Below the pieces are notes generated by a model. It made no database searches. It was not told where the DNA came from and saw only the letters and a program-made list of their open reading frames with translations. A stretch of DNA of 64,000 nucleotides, taken from the NCBI GenBank assembly GCA_016719135.1, contig JADKAV010000021.1:1-64000 (forward strand), in the 5' to 3' direction. Shown here piece after piece: positions 20,627 to 33,200 of the stretch. A program made the position numbers and the translations under genes. The first letter of the stretch is position 1; each line of letters opens with the position of its first letter. Source of the DNA: Micrococcales bacterium. GTDB lineage: Bacteria > Actinomycetota > Actinomycetes > S36-B12 > UBA10799.

Positions 20627-21729
20627 GTCTGCTCGAGGAATGGGGGCGCGGTCTGTTCACCCTTCCCGGGATGGGCGAACGCATCCGCGGCGATCCTCCC
20701 GCCGAACCGGCCGGCGGCTGGCCGGAGGATTTCGACCCTGCTTCCCTGCCGACCCTGGCCGAGGAGGCCGTCCGGGTCGCGAGGCCTGCGATTCGAGCAC
20801 TGCTGCTGGCGGGTCACCGTCCGCTGACCGCGACCTTCGTCGGCCTGAAGGCGACCGCTGACATCGTGGTGGATATCGGCGCGCGGTCGTCGGCGTCGGT
20901 GGGTCCCGGGTCAGTGACTGGGCTCGATCCCGCCGCCTCCGTGGCAGTCAGCTTCGCAACGGTTCCGATGTTGAACGCCCGCAGCGTTTTCGAGGCGGTG
21001 TATCAAGTCGACGTGCTCGGGCCTGCCACCGACGACCGTGAGCCAGTGGAACCAACCGATGTCGACGTGGCCGGCATGAGTCTGGCCGCCGACCTCAGCG
21101 GCATCAGCGGCGACGGCTTCGAGCTGGATCTTGGCCGTGCAGAGCCCGGCAGCGTCCTGATCTGGGGGACCGGAACGGGTAGCCCGCCGCTTGCTGTCCT
21201 GACCGAATCGGTGGCGGCCTTCGTCCATCCGGTCATCGCGCGCCTGGCGAGCATTTACCAGGCCGCCGCCCCGCTGGCACCCGGTGGCACGGGTCTGTTG
21301 TGGCTGTTCGACCCCTCGACCTGGTGGTCGCCGGATTGGACGTCGGCCGATCCTCAGCGGGAGCGGGGCAAACGGGCTCTGACCAGAGTCGGCAATCGCG
21401 GGCTGACGGGAATCGGCACCGAGCTGAGCCATGCGAATTTCATCACCGGTCAGGTCGACGGCACCGGCCTTGTCAGCGGCGTGCTCACCGGTTGGTTCCC
21501 CAAAGCCAGCGCACGCAACCTGAGCCGCAAGGCCGGGCGGATGTTGCCGGTGGACGACACGATCACGCCCGAGCTGGTCGACTCCTGGTCCGACCAGTGC
21601 TGGTTGGACCACCTGCTTTCGTGGGCCAGATGGGGCGTCATACAGCCTCCGGCACTCCCGCAGGCCGACGTCGATATCGGCGCCGGCGCCGGCGACATCG
21701 ACGAGATCGGTGACTGGTCACGGCCGTGA
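20617..21729 (+). CDS. Hypothetical protein, cluster gene 2
   Basis: 370-residue protein from GTG 20617 that I do not recognise. No signal peptide or clear membrane helix. The N-terminal third is acidic with Pro-rich stretches. The central part has alternating strands (VDVAGMSLAADLSGISGDGF). The last third has an aromatic segment (LLWLFDPSTWWSPDW) and a conserved-looking helix region (LVDSWSDQCWLDHLLSWARW). It is coupled to the JAB gene upstream and overlaps the next gene, which suggests a stoichiometric partner. The frame is intact. Confidence 0.6.
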   Translation: MALSLLEEWGRGLFTLPGMGERIRGDPPAEPAGGWPEDFDPASLPTLAEEAVRVARPAIRALLLAGHRPLTATFVGLKATADIVVDIGARSSASVGPGSVTGLDPAASVAVSFATVPMLNARSVFEAVYQVDVLGPATDDREPVEPTDVDVAGMSLAADLSGISGDGFELDLGRAEPGSVLIWGTGTGSPPLAVLTESVAAFVHPVIARLASIYQAAAPLAPGGTGLLWLFDPSTWWSPDWTSADPQRERGKRALTRVGNRGLTGIGTELSHANFITGQVDGTGLVSGVLTGWFPKASARNLSRKAGRMLPVDDTITPELVDSWSDQCWLDHLLSWARWGVIQPPALPQADVDIGAGAGDIDEIGDWSRP

Positions 21730-24247
21730 TGAACGCGGACCGGTCCCAGGTCGCCTAGCCGTCACCGGCGACAGCGAACTCGTCGCTTGGCTCATCAACC
21801 GCTGGCACGGCGTGCAGACGATCGAGGACGCCGTCTGCTGGGAACTGATCCGCAAGGACGATGACAAGGACGAGTTGCTGGTGGTCGCCGCGCCGGGGGT
21901 GCAGATCAGCGTGCCGCAGGACCCCAATCCGTGGTGGGAATGGACCATCGTCAGGGTGCAGGACCCGGCGCTCGTGCCGAACTGGGGCGAGCGCATCATG
22001 CTCGACGTCCTGCTCCCTTCCCGATCGCCCTTGAGCCGCGCCCGGACTTGAACTCGTGGCCGAGCAACAAGCCCCCGGATCTCGACCCGGACAACCCGAC
22101 ACCGACCCCGGTGGATCCCGTGGTGATGGTCTTTCCCAGCCCCACCGGTTGCCGCATGATATCCGTGTACGAGAACGGCGCCCGCGCTGGAGATCCGTAC
22201 TTCGTCGCGGAGTTGACCGTGAGTGAGACCTCCGGAGTGGATCGTTACGCCATCGATGCCCTGATGGGTCTGACCTTCGACTTCGGGTACGACGCCACCG
22301 TCTCCCGACCGCGGATCACGATAGTGAGCATCTGGGCGAGCTCCGACGAGGTGGTGGACATCACCTACGCGGTGCCGACCTTCCGCTTCTGCCAGTACCA
22401 CTGCAGGCTGACCCCGGACTCGACCGAAATGCCCCGCTTCGGTGAATCGCACCCGGTGCCTCAGAGTGACCTGGTCTGGCCGTGGGAGGAGAACCCCGGG
22501 GGAGTGCCCCTCACCATGCACCTGCCCGCGGGCGTCATGGCCCCGGACGGCTCGATCACCCAGCAGGACGTCAATCAGATCACCGACGCCATGTGGGGAG
22601 ATGCGATCTGGGGGCAATACTGGACCACCAGCAAGGCCAAGCCCGGCACCACGGTCAACGGGGAATGGATGCAGATGGTCGCCGACTTCGCTGTCGGCCT
22701 GATCCCGTGGGTGGGAGATGCCGTCGACGTCGCCGAGTTCGGCTACGCGATGTTCAGCGGCAAGGACCGCTGGGGTCGTCCGCTGACGAATTTCGACCTC
22801 GTCGTCCTCGGAGCCTGCGCTGCCCTGCCGTTCGTCTCCACTGGCATGGTCAAAGGTCTGGCCCATGGCCAGACGCATGAGTGTGGACGAGATCGTGACG
22901 GACGCGGCGAGAGCACCGTTCGTGGCCCACGGTGGTGACGACTTCTGGGAGACGATGGCAAAACTCGTCGTGAACCCCAGTCGGCCGGGCACCGAGGAGG
23001 CGATCGATGCCGCCCGGGCGGGCAGCCGCCGTCTCCAGCAACTGCCCATTGCAGAACGACGACAGGTGATCCGTTCCATGCGGGTTGTCCTCGAACAGTG
23101 CAGCGAGGAGATCGCCTCGAAGGTGACCTCGCGGACGCTGGCACTCGGTGATCTGCTCAAGAATGACAACGAGTTCTGGGTGGCTCCGCTGCAGTGGCAT
23201 TACCAACGGTGGCGGCGGGCCCGCATCACCGCGGCCGAGAAGGCCGGGGCGTCGATCCCCACGGACATCAGCCCGGCCGACTACTGGCAGGCCTCCCGGG
23301 GCCGGCCGCGCGCGATGTTCGACTCGCTGCTGGGACTGACGCCGACCGAACAGGCCGCGCTGGCCAAGAAGAACGCGCTCAGCAGCAGCAAATGGGGACC
23401 CGTGCCCACCGTCACCCGGGCCGGAGGTGTACGCGCGGCTTTCCTGGTCGGGCGCGTCGGCGACATCCTGGCTGCGGTCCCGGTGCAGCACCGACAGCGG
23501 ATCGAGGCGCTGCTGGCCCGGCTGTCACCGGACGGCACTGCCGCGGGGATCGATGCCGCCGGCCTGCGCAAGCTCATGGGTGACAATGCGACCCTTCACC
23601 CGGACGAGCTTGGAGCGCGCCTGGCCGGAGCGCTGGAGATCATGGTCGACGAGGCGGCGCAGGCCGGGGCGAACGTCGACGACCTATTGGCGCTAAACCG
23701 GGTCGAGGGCATCTTCAAGGAGATCGTGGTACTCAGCGGGCCCGGTTACCGGCAGCAAGCAGCGGAGATCTTCGTGATCGCCAAGGCGCTGGCCGATGGT
23801 GACGTGATCCGGATCCAGGAGGATCTGCTCACCGCGGCCGGCACGGTCGCCAAAGGCCCGGATGTGATCCGTTCCGCCGGTGGGGTGCCACAGATCGTGC
23901 AGGTCACGGCGCAGGTCTCGGTGGACGCGATACTGGGCTCCGGCAACAAGGTCATGAAGCAGTTCACCGACGACTTGCGGCGGGTGTACGACCAGTTCGG
24001 CGGCTTGCGACTTCCCTCGTTCGACGACCCGACGGTCATCGTGGACGCATCGACCGAGATCGTGTTCAAAGTCGACTTCGACTACCTGCTGCTCAACTCC
24101 CGCAAGACGGCCGACGACCTAGAGGACCAGTGGGTGGAGGACGCCTTCGTCCTCCAGCAACACCTCGAGGACTACATCGCGGCGATGGATCTTCCCGGTC
24201 CTGCGCTGACTGTGGTGGTTGAGGCGTTCCGGAGGACGGACCCATGA
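21710..24247 (+). CDS. Large hypothetical protein with pre-toxin-like segment, cluster gene 3 (frameshifted)
   Basis: About 840 residues after joining frames at about 22020 and 22865. GTG 21710, or ATG 21729 overlapping the previous stop plus an extra shift, are both possible starts. The N-terminal part has LVAWLINRWHGVQTIEDAV; a Pro/Asp-rich linker (DLDPDNPTPTPVDPV) follows. The middle has a hydrophobic stretch FAVGLIPWVGDAVDVAEFGY followed by FSGKDRWGRPLTNFD and a second hydrophobic run. This resembles the pre-toxin domains that precede C-terminal toxins in polymorphic toxins. The remaining ~450 residues are helix-rich and match no nuclease or other toxin motif I know. The segment after 22865 could instead be a separate gene starting at ATG 22865. 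Confidence 0.6.
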
Positions 24248-27200
24248 TCGTTCGCCTGATCGCAGACCTGTTCGCGCCGCTCATCCTGGCGATCACCGAC
24301 CGCGACGACCTCGAAGTACTGCTCGTAGATCTCGGGGTAAGCGTCACCGACGACTTCCCGGACGACCCGTTGGACGGTCTGCGGGCAGTCGCCCCGATCG
24401 GTGCCGTCGAGGACCTCGTGGACCTGATCGGTCCCCTGCTGGACGATCCCGAGGCGGACCTCGATGCAACCACGGTCGCGGCGGTTGTCGACGCCGCCGA
24501 TTCGTTGCTCACGGGGCTGCGAGACGTGGTCCCGGCCTCCGCGGCTCCGACGTGGTTGGACGCTGCCGAGCTTCAGGCCGCGCTGGAGAACCTGCCCGGC
24601 TATCTGCTCTACCGGTGGATCGAATCCCTGTCCCCGGTGACGGCAGCCGTTCTGGATCTCGCTGGCGCGGTGGATGTGATCGAAGCCTCTGGACGAAGGG
24701 TTCTTGACCACCAGGCGGTGGCGGCCTTGTTCGCGGATCCCATCGTGCACAGCGAGCAGATCTATCGCCCGGATGGTTCGTTGGACGCCAACCTCTTGTT
24801 GGGCAGGCTCTTGGTGGTCGCGCGGGCGGCGGGTCTGGAGCTCACCGGGGACGGGATTCAGGTGCCACCATGGCTCTGTACGACCCGCAGGACCGCGGAT
24901 CCGTCCAACTGCACGTGGCCGCGGAGGATCCGACCTGGTGCTGGTGGCCAACGTGGCCGGCCAACCGCGGACGTCGTTCGACGTGGCCGACTTCCTTCTG
25001 GTCACGCTGGAGGCCGATCGTTCGGTGTTACCCGGTGCCTCGCTGCGGGTGTCGGGTGAGGGTTTGGCCACCGTCGCACCGGTGGTGGGTTCACCGCGTC
25101 TCACCGCGCGGGCGGCGCTGACCTCCCCGGAGGAACCGTGGTCGTTGATCGGAAGCCGGCCCGGTACTCGCATCGAGGTCTCCAGCGTGAGTTTCGAGGC
25201 CGGCGTCCGTTTCGGGTCGCAGGCCGGTGTCCACGTCCTGCTCGAGGTTCCCACCGCGGGCATGTCTCTGACGATCGAACCCGGTGATGCCGACTCGTTC
25301 CTGGGATCAGTGCTGGGCGACACCTCGATCCGGGTGCCGTTCGACTTCTCCATGGGCTACGACAGCGCGACCGGATTGACTTCATCCGGGGGTCTCGGTG
25401 TGGCCTTCAAGGTGCCGTTGGCCCTGCGTCTGGGCCCCATCGAGATTGCTGGGCTGGACGTGGCAGCCGTGATCGACGGATCGACGCTCGCGGTCACCGC
25501 CACAGCCGACGTCCTGGGTTCAATCGGTCCCTTGTCGCTGGCCCTGTCCGGAATCGGGGCCGCTGCCAGACTCGACCTGGCTGCCGGTTCCGCGCCCCGG
25601 ATCGGGTTCGAACCGCCGACCGGGGTCGGGTTGGGGATCGATCTCGGGGTGGCGAAAGGTGGCGGATTCCTCGACATTCACCCTGACGAGGGTCGCTACG
25701 ACGGTGTCATCGAACTCGAGGTGATCGCAGTCGGCGTCTCGGCGTTCGTCATCGTCGAGACTGACCCCTGACCTTGACAGCTGGTCGATGATGATGGCCC
25801 TCTTCATCCAGATCCCGGCCATCCAACTCGGGTTCGGTTTCGTTGTCCGGTCTGGGCGGTCTGGCGGGTATCAATCGTGGCATCGACGCCGACGCTCTCC
25901 GGTGATGCGGTGCGGTCAGGTCCCTGGACACGATCCTGTTCCCCAGACCCGATCGCGCAGGCACCGCTGATCATCGACACGCTGTCGTCCATCTTCCCGG
26001 TCGCCGACGGCCAGTACGTCTTCGGACCCGTGGTGAAGATCGGCTGGGGCACGCCGACCCTGGTCGACCTGAGCGTGGGCGTGGTCATCGAGGTGCCCGA
26101 TCCGATCCGCATAGCGATCATCGGGTCCGTCGCGGCGATCCTGCCGCGTCCGGAAATGCCACTGGTGGAGCTTCATCTCGACGTCGCGGGAGTGGTCGAT
26201 TTCGAGGCGGGAACACTGGCCGTCGACGCGAGCCTGCACCACTCGAGCATCATCGGGTTCAGTCTCGCCGGCGACATGGCACTGCGCGCCTCCTTCCGGG
26301 ACGCGCCGTCGCTGCTGCTCGCCCTCGGCGGCTTCCACCGCGACTTCGAACCGCCCGCCGGGTTTCCCCGGCTCGCCCGGCTGTCGATCGGGCTGAACTC
26401 GGGGCCGCTGTTCCGGATCTCGTTCGACTGCTACATCGCGATCACGTCGAACACCGTGCAGTTCGGCGCCGCGTTCGAGATCGTGGCCGAAGTCGGCAGC
26501 TTTGCCATCGAGGGCGGCACCGAGTTCGACGCGCTCATCCGATTCAACCCGTTCGCTCTGACGCCGTCGATCGGGCTGTACATCTCGGTCAGTGCTGCTG
26601 GCTTCGACCTGATGGGCGTGTGGCTGTCGGGGCGACTGGAGGGCCCGAATCCATGGCACATCACCGGATTCGCGGAGTTCAAAAGCTCTCGGGATGAAGA
26701 AGCAGGTGAACGTCGACGAGATCATCGGCACACGGTCGGCCGAGATCACACCGGCGATCCCCGACGTGCTTGCGATGGTCATCAAGCGCTCGCGCTGGAC
26801 GGTGCCTGGACGGCCGCGGTCTCCGGCACCGATGGTGTCACGCTGCGGAGCGCATCCCAGACGAACGACGATCTGTAGGCCGGTCCGCGGGGCCGCCTGG
26901 AGGTGGGCCAGAACGTCGTTCCGCTCGGTGAACCACTGGAAGTACGGCAACGCCGGGGTTGCTGCACTCGAGTTCCGGTTGCGGCCCGGCGCAGGGCTGG
27001 CACTGACCGGAACTGTTCGCGACTTCGGTTCTCCCGGGTCACTACACATTTCAAACCGAAGGGCGACTTGCGGCGCCGTCGTTCGAATTGATGGATGCCG
27101 GGATCGTTCTCGGGGAGGCGCGGTGCGGTCCATCACGACCGACCCGGCTGGGGTTCGAGTCCATCCTGCTCGATACCGACCTCAGGCTTTCAGGCCCCTC

Positions 27201-27448
27201 CACCGGTGCGGTGTCGCCGGGGTCCGTCGTGCCGTTCGGTCGGGTGCAGGCACTCTGATCATCAGCCGATGACCACGGATTCCGGGCCACAGGTACCGAC
27301 ACCTACGGTGTCGTCAGGCCCACCTTCGTCGTGGCTGGCGCCTTGAGCGGCAAAGGGTACCGAACCGGCCGCCAGCACCTTCCTTGCGGCTGCGACGCGG
27401 GTTGACCGTGGCCAGGTGATCGCCATGGCCGGGGAGAACGACCGATGA
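24244..27448 (+). CDS. DUF6603-like large beta-rich protein, cluster gene 4 (heavily frameshifted)
   Basis: ATG 24244 overlaps the previous stop (ATGA). Joining shifts near 24870, 25770, 25830, 25900, 26690, 26790, 26880, 27040 and 27260-27350 gives about 1065 residues. The first 200 are helical and acidic. The rest is long alternating amphipathic strands, for example IQIPAIQLGFGF, YVFGPVVKIGWGTPTLVDLS and GVVDFEAGTLAVDASLH. From memory this pattern matches DUF6603 (function unknown). The C-terminal part (FELMDAGIVLGE, then VDRGQVIAMAGENDR) ends in ATGA with the next gene. Repeating beta strands without a signal peptide could form a groove or sheath-like structure; that is inference. Confidence 0.6.
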
Positions 27449-30276
27449 GCGAATCCATTCAGTTCCTGCCGTGGTTCCGGACCGGGTTGGCCGCGACGAT
27501 CGAAGGTGACACCGGTGGTACCCCGGTGATGCTGTCCTTGGCGGTCGCCGTCGAGGCTGTCCGCGCCGACGATGGCGATACAGAGGTCACCGACCTTCCC
27601 GGGCGTTCGATCAGGTTGCACGGGCCGGGCGCGGTGACTGCCGTCCATGACGATCAGATCATCCGGCGATACCCCGAACCCGGTGCCACCGATCCGGAGC
27701 CCAACTACTTTTGCGCCGTCGAGTTCAGTAGCCCCGACTTCCCGTGGCGCTTCACGCCGGCCGCGCCTGATGCGGACAACCGGCTGCAACCGTGGCTGGC
27801 CCTGGTGGTGGTGGAGGACGTTCCCGGCGTTCTGCGTTCGGGGCCCTTCGGGCTGGACGTACTGCACATCGAGGATTCCGCACGTGAGCTGCCTCCCCCG
27901 GCAGACGTCTGGGCGTGGGCTCATGTGCAGGTAGATTCCGCCGACCCCGACGTCGATCCGGTGGCACTGTACGCGCGCAGTCCCGCAGCACTGCGCTCGC
28001 GACTGCTCTGCCCGCGCAGGCTCATCGCCGACCGGTCGTGGATCGCGTGTGTCGTTCCCACCTACGAGGCGGGCCGACTAGCTGGCCTGGGCATCGTCAA
28101 CAGCGGCGCCACGGGCCACGCCTGGCCCGCCACTGGTCCGGTGGAACTGCCGGTGTACCACACGTGGAGGTTCCGGACCAGCGAGCGCGGCGATTTCGAA
28201 TCGCTGGTGCGCCGATTGAGGCCGGTCGAACTGCCGCCGGCGGTCGGCGTCCGAGACCTCGACATCAGCCGTCCTGGAAGCGGACTGCCGGACGCGGAGG
28301 GCACGATTGTCAGCTTCGTCGGTGCGCTGGTCTCCCCCGCGGCCACCGCCCGGCAGTGGAGCCCCCGTCACCGCCGGCAGACCGCAGCGGCCCTGCGCGA
28401 GGTGCTCCGGGACGACGTACCGCAACCGGCCCCCGACATCGACTACGACCCGCTCCAGCACGACCCCGTGGTGCGTCCGGCGCTGTACGGGTCGGTCCAG
28501 TCGCAATGCACCAGCCTCGACGATTCGGCGCCGCGCTGGATGGAACAACTCAACCTGGACCCTTCGGTCCGGTCCGTGGGCAGGGTTGGAGCGGCCGTGG
28601 TCCGGCGTGATCAAGAGCAACTCATGGACGCGGCGTGGGAGGCGGCCAAGGGCCTTGAGGAGGTGAACCGGCGGCTGCGGGCGGCAACCCTGGCGCTCGA
28701 GGCCGGGACAGCGCTTCAGCACCGACTCGACGCACTGCCGGGCGAACGGCTCCTGCAGTTCGCTGGGCCCTCGCTGGCCCGTGTCGCGGGGGGCCGGGGT
28801 ACTTTGCTGCGCGAACTCAAGCAGTCGATCTCCCCGACGCCGCCGGACTCGGCGCCTACCGGCGGATCGCCCGACCGCGCGGTCCCGTCTCGTGCGACTC
28901 GGTCTGCGTGATCCTGCCACCTCGGTCAACCGGCGGCTGCTGGACGCGCCCGGCGGGCCGATCACGCATCACGCCAGGAGTGGCGGTACCGGCCGGATGT
29001 GATGTGGCGGGACTCGAGCGGGACCTGCCCTCCGACGCCGACGATCCCGCGTTCGACATCGACCCGCAGATCCGTCGCTGGATCGATCCGGACAGCGAGG
29101 GGCTCACTGTGAGGCGGCTCGCGCAACCGACTCCGGAGGGCCCCGGTTTAAGCCAAAGCCGGGTCGTGGAGTGGAGGTGCTCGGCGTGCCCAGCCGCGAT
29201 CGAATGGTCGTGGCTGCGCGGACTCCGCCCGCGTCAGGCTGTCCGGACCCGCGAGCTGCGCCCGTCGGCCAGCGCCGCCACCCTCCAAAGCCGCGAGCCT
29301 GCGGACGTCAATCCGGCCATCGCCGCCCGGTTGCGCACGACGATCAAGCCCCTCCTGGCGCCTGGCGAACGGCCGTCCCAGCCGGATGTGGGCCACGCCG
29401 TCCTTCCCGCTGGCCCTGTACACGCGGGTCCAGGAACTCTCCATCAGTACCTGGTCCCCGGCGTGGGCGATATCCCGGACGAGTCCGTCGGGCTGCTCGA
29501 GACGAATCCCCGGTACGTGGAGTCGCTGCTCGTCGGTGCCAATCACGAACTCAGTCGTGAATTCCTGTGGCGCGAATACCCCGCGCAACTGCACGACACC
29601 TGGTTCCAGCAGTTCTGGAACGCCCCCGCCCCCGACATCAACCCCATCGGTGAGTGGACACCGCACACGGAACTTGGGGCCAGACCGGCTCGACCAGGCC
29701 CGACCTGGTGATCGTCATCAAAGGGACGTTCCCCGCCGGTACCCCGACGTCCGCGTGTTCGCCGCCCGTGCCCAGTGGCGCCAGGAAAACGAGACAGGCC
29801 GGTGGTTCAGGGACGTGGCCGCCGACGCAGAGCAACGAGGGCCCTGTGCTGGCCGGCGAGTTGGCGCCTGGGATCGTCTTCTACGGTTTCGACCTCGACG
29901 TCGATCAGGCTCCGGGGCGCAGCCCTAGGAACTGGCCTGGCGACCCGGGCTGGTTCTTCGTGCTGGAGGAACAGCCGCCTGGCATACGTTTCGGCCTGGA
30001 CAGCCGGACCGGGTCGGTGGGAGGTGCGGGGCAGGGTGTCGCGCCGGCCAGCTGGGATGACCTCACATGGGCCAATGTGGCATCGGCTGACGCGCAAGAG
30101 GCGCCGACGTTCATCGATCTCGCGGCTACTCCTGGCTTCGGAGCGCAGCGCTGCCAGGCGCAGGCGGCACCGATGAGTGGGGCACGGATGCTGCGGGGCA
30201 GGCCAGGATCACCGTTCAGCGTCCCGTGCAACTGAAGGTCCACGCGTCCGCGATGCTCGGTCAGGCGCACTCGTGA
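27445..30276 (+). CDS. Large uncharacterised protein, cluster gene 5 (frameshifted)
   Basis: About 940 residues from ATG 27445 (MSESIQFLPWFRTGLAATIE). Intact to about 28850; several shifts follow (near 28850, 29130, 29690, 29740, 29840 and 30150). I recognise the general family of uncharacterised bacterial proteins by FPWRFTPAAPDADNRLQPWL, LLETNPRYVESLLVGANHE, LSREFLWREYP and PGWFFVLEEQPPGIRFGLD, but it has no established function. No signal peptide. A short coiled-coil (about 28620-28760: EQLMDAAWEAAKGLEEVNRR) splits the two halves. TGATG overlap with the next gene. Confidence 0.65.
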
Positions 30277-33200
30277 TGCCGCCGGATCGTCCCAACGGCC
30301 CGGCGTCCGGTCCGGGGCCGCGACGGCGTGCCCGTCGGCGCCGGACCCCCGAACTCCGGGCATGCCGGGCGACCCCCGGGTGCCTGGAACTCCGGGCATG
30401 CCGGGCGACCCGCGGGTGCCCGGACCGATTCCCGGCCGGGGACAACGGCCGATGCTGGATCGGATTCCGCCCGTGGAGTTGCGGCTACCTGACGCAGCGC
30501 CCCGTATCCCATCGCTGACCGGAAGCCTTGGCGGAATCGACCGGGAGGGGCTCGGGCTCTCACCAGACACACCGCTGTTGCTGCTGCCGGTCCGCCTGGA
30601 GACGAAGTACCGGCGCGCCAATCAGGAGCTTCGCATCCGGGTGTTCCCCGACCAGATCCATCTCGACAGCGACGACCCTGGACTGACCGCTCACGAGATC
30701 GAAGCGGGAGGCTCGTTCTGGACCCAGTACGCAGGTGCGGACCAGACCACGCAGGAAGCCTTGTGGGTCGCGTTGTGCGAAGCGGTGGGTGAGAATCGCG
30801 CGGGCCATGTGGCACGAACCGTCCGTGCCGCACCTGGCCCGTTGTCGGCGCATGATGTCGACCCCCGGCTTCCACCGTTCTGCTGCCGCACCGTTGGAAC
30901 GTGCTGTGTTTCCAGGGCGACCAGTTGGTGCACAGCCAAGCCGGCGCGGTCATTGATCAGACGATCGAGGCGAGTCCGGATCCTCTGGCCGACACGGTCA
31001 CCCTCGACGCGAGCGGTCTGCAGGTGAGTCCCGCGACGGCCTGGATGTTCGACTGGGACACCGCGGTCGAGGTGGGCATGGCGATGAGCATCGATCTGCG
31101 GGAACTGGAGGGCGGACCCGCATTCTCCACAGTCCTTGTGCTCGGGCTGCGGCCCGGCGAGGATCCGCAGGCCGCCGCCGCCGAGTTCGCAGAAGTGCTG
31201 GAGATGCACGAGCGGTCCTCCGGGCTGGCATTCGTGCCCGATGGCACGGCGACGAACAACGTGCCGGACGAACCCGCCGGCTGGACCAGACACGATCGGC
31301 AGCTGCGCGCTGCGGTCAAGCCCGAGGCAACGGCATATGACGCGCTGGCCGGTCGCAACGCCGCAGTGCTCGCTCGCGCGCTCGGTCTGGCCGACCCGAC
31401 CTGCCTGGCACGGGCCAAGGGGTCCCGGCGAACCGACCGGCAAGACGCCGTGCTGATGAACAAAGCCTTGTACGAGCCCGTTCTTGGACACTACGTCGAC
31501 CGTCTGTTGGGCGACGGGGTGAAACCCGGTCTGGATCGCGCCGCCGAACTGGCGTTGCGCAAGCTGTTCATCGACGAGGTCGCTGGCGGCAGTCCCCTGC
31601 CCGCATTGCCGGATCGGCCCTCAGCCGTATGGCATCTTGCCGATAGGAATCCTGCCGCCCCCAGCGATGGCACCAGAGGTCACCTCGTGCGCATTCTCGA
31701 CCTGCTCGAGCCCGAGTGGCGCAGGTCCGTCGACAACGTCGTGCGCATCGACCCGAACGCGACCGACACGGTCATCGTCGAAGGTGACTCCGGGTCCCGA
31801 GCCGGTCGATCTCATCCCGGCGGTGCTGGCGTCGCAGCCGCATGCGGCGCGGGTGTTCAGCCGCACGTTCTACTCGCTCGACGATGATTTCTGGGCCTTC
31901 CTGAGCCCCCAGCGGCTGTATTCCTTCATGGTCGACACCTGGATTCCGCAGGAGCACCCCGAACTCGTGGATTACATCGCGGCCATACCGCAGGGCGCGA
32001 CGATCGACACTCAGATTTCCCTGTGGGAGTTCGCCAAATCGATCGTGGTCTCCGACGACGATCTCGACGACGGCATCGGCTTCGACATCCCGGCGCAGCG
32101 CAAGCAGAACGCGATAGACACCATCGACAGCGTTCTGCTGCTTCTCGGGGGCTGGGAGTTCAGGCAGCGCCCCCACCGCACGCTGGGTCTCCCGCGGTGG
32201 AACGGTGCTCTGGGACATCCGCACCCGCCACAACTCGTCGATGGTCGATACGGCACGGAGCAGGAGTGGTCCTCAGAATCCCTGATCGGCGCCGCAGATG
32301 TGCCCGACCAGCACGCTCCGCCTGCCTATCTGGCCGACCTGGCGGCTCGGTTCTCAAGTGCGCCGGGATCTGCCAGCTCCCCTGCCGGCCGAGTTCGCCC
32401 ACCCACCCCTGCTGTACCAGTTGCTCAGCCTCACAGAGGCCTCGATGGATGAACCCCGACGGCGCCAGGCGACTGCCAAGGCGATCACCGGCCTCGCCGC
32501 GATCGCCGGCCGTCCCGGAGGATCCGACCAGCTCGAGCGGCTCATGCTGGAGACGCTGGGTCTGGTCACCAACCGGCTGGACGCCTGGGCGACGTCCGTT
32601 CACACGTCGCGGTTGGCCGAGTTGCGGGGAGACGACGACCCGCCAGCGGGAGGGATCCACATCGGTGCCTATGGCCTAGTGTGCGACCTGGCGCCGAGTC
32701 CTGATCGTGGCAGCAACGGCTTCGTCCACGCCCCGTCCCTGTCACACGCCGCGACGGCCGCCGTTCTGAGGTCGGCCTGGCTGAGCCACGGCACGACCGC
32801 CGCCGACTCGGCGGCTGCAGTGGATGTGTCCTCCGCGCGAATCCGGACCGCGCAGTGGGTGATCGACGGCATCCGCAACGGGCAGTCGCTGGGTGAGTTG
32901 CTCGGGTATCGATTCGAGCGGCTCCTGCACGACACCGCGGCCAGCGGCGCGACCCTTGACATCCGGCGGCAGGTGATCGCGTTGCGCAGAGCCCGTCGAC
33001 GGTGTCGAACTGCTGGAGATGCGCGACCGGCTGGCGCTGGGGGGCCGGCTGGCCCCGGTCGCCGCACAGATACGCCGTGGCCTCGACGACATCGCCTGGG
33101 TGGCCGACGCGGTGGCCGACGCTGCTCTGTTCGACGGAACGCATCAGCTCCTGCAGGGGAACTCCGCGCGGGCCGCGGCGATGTTCGACTCCATGAGTCT

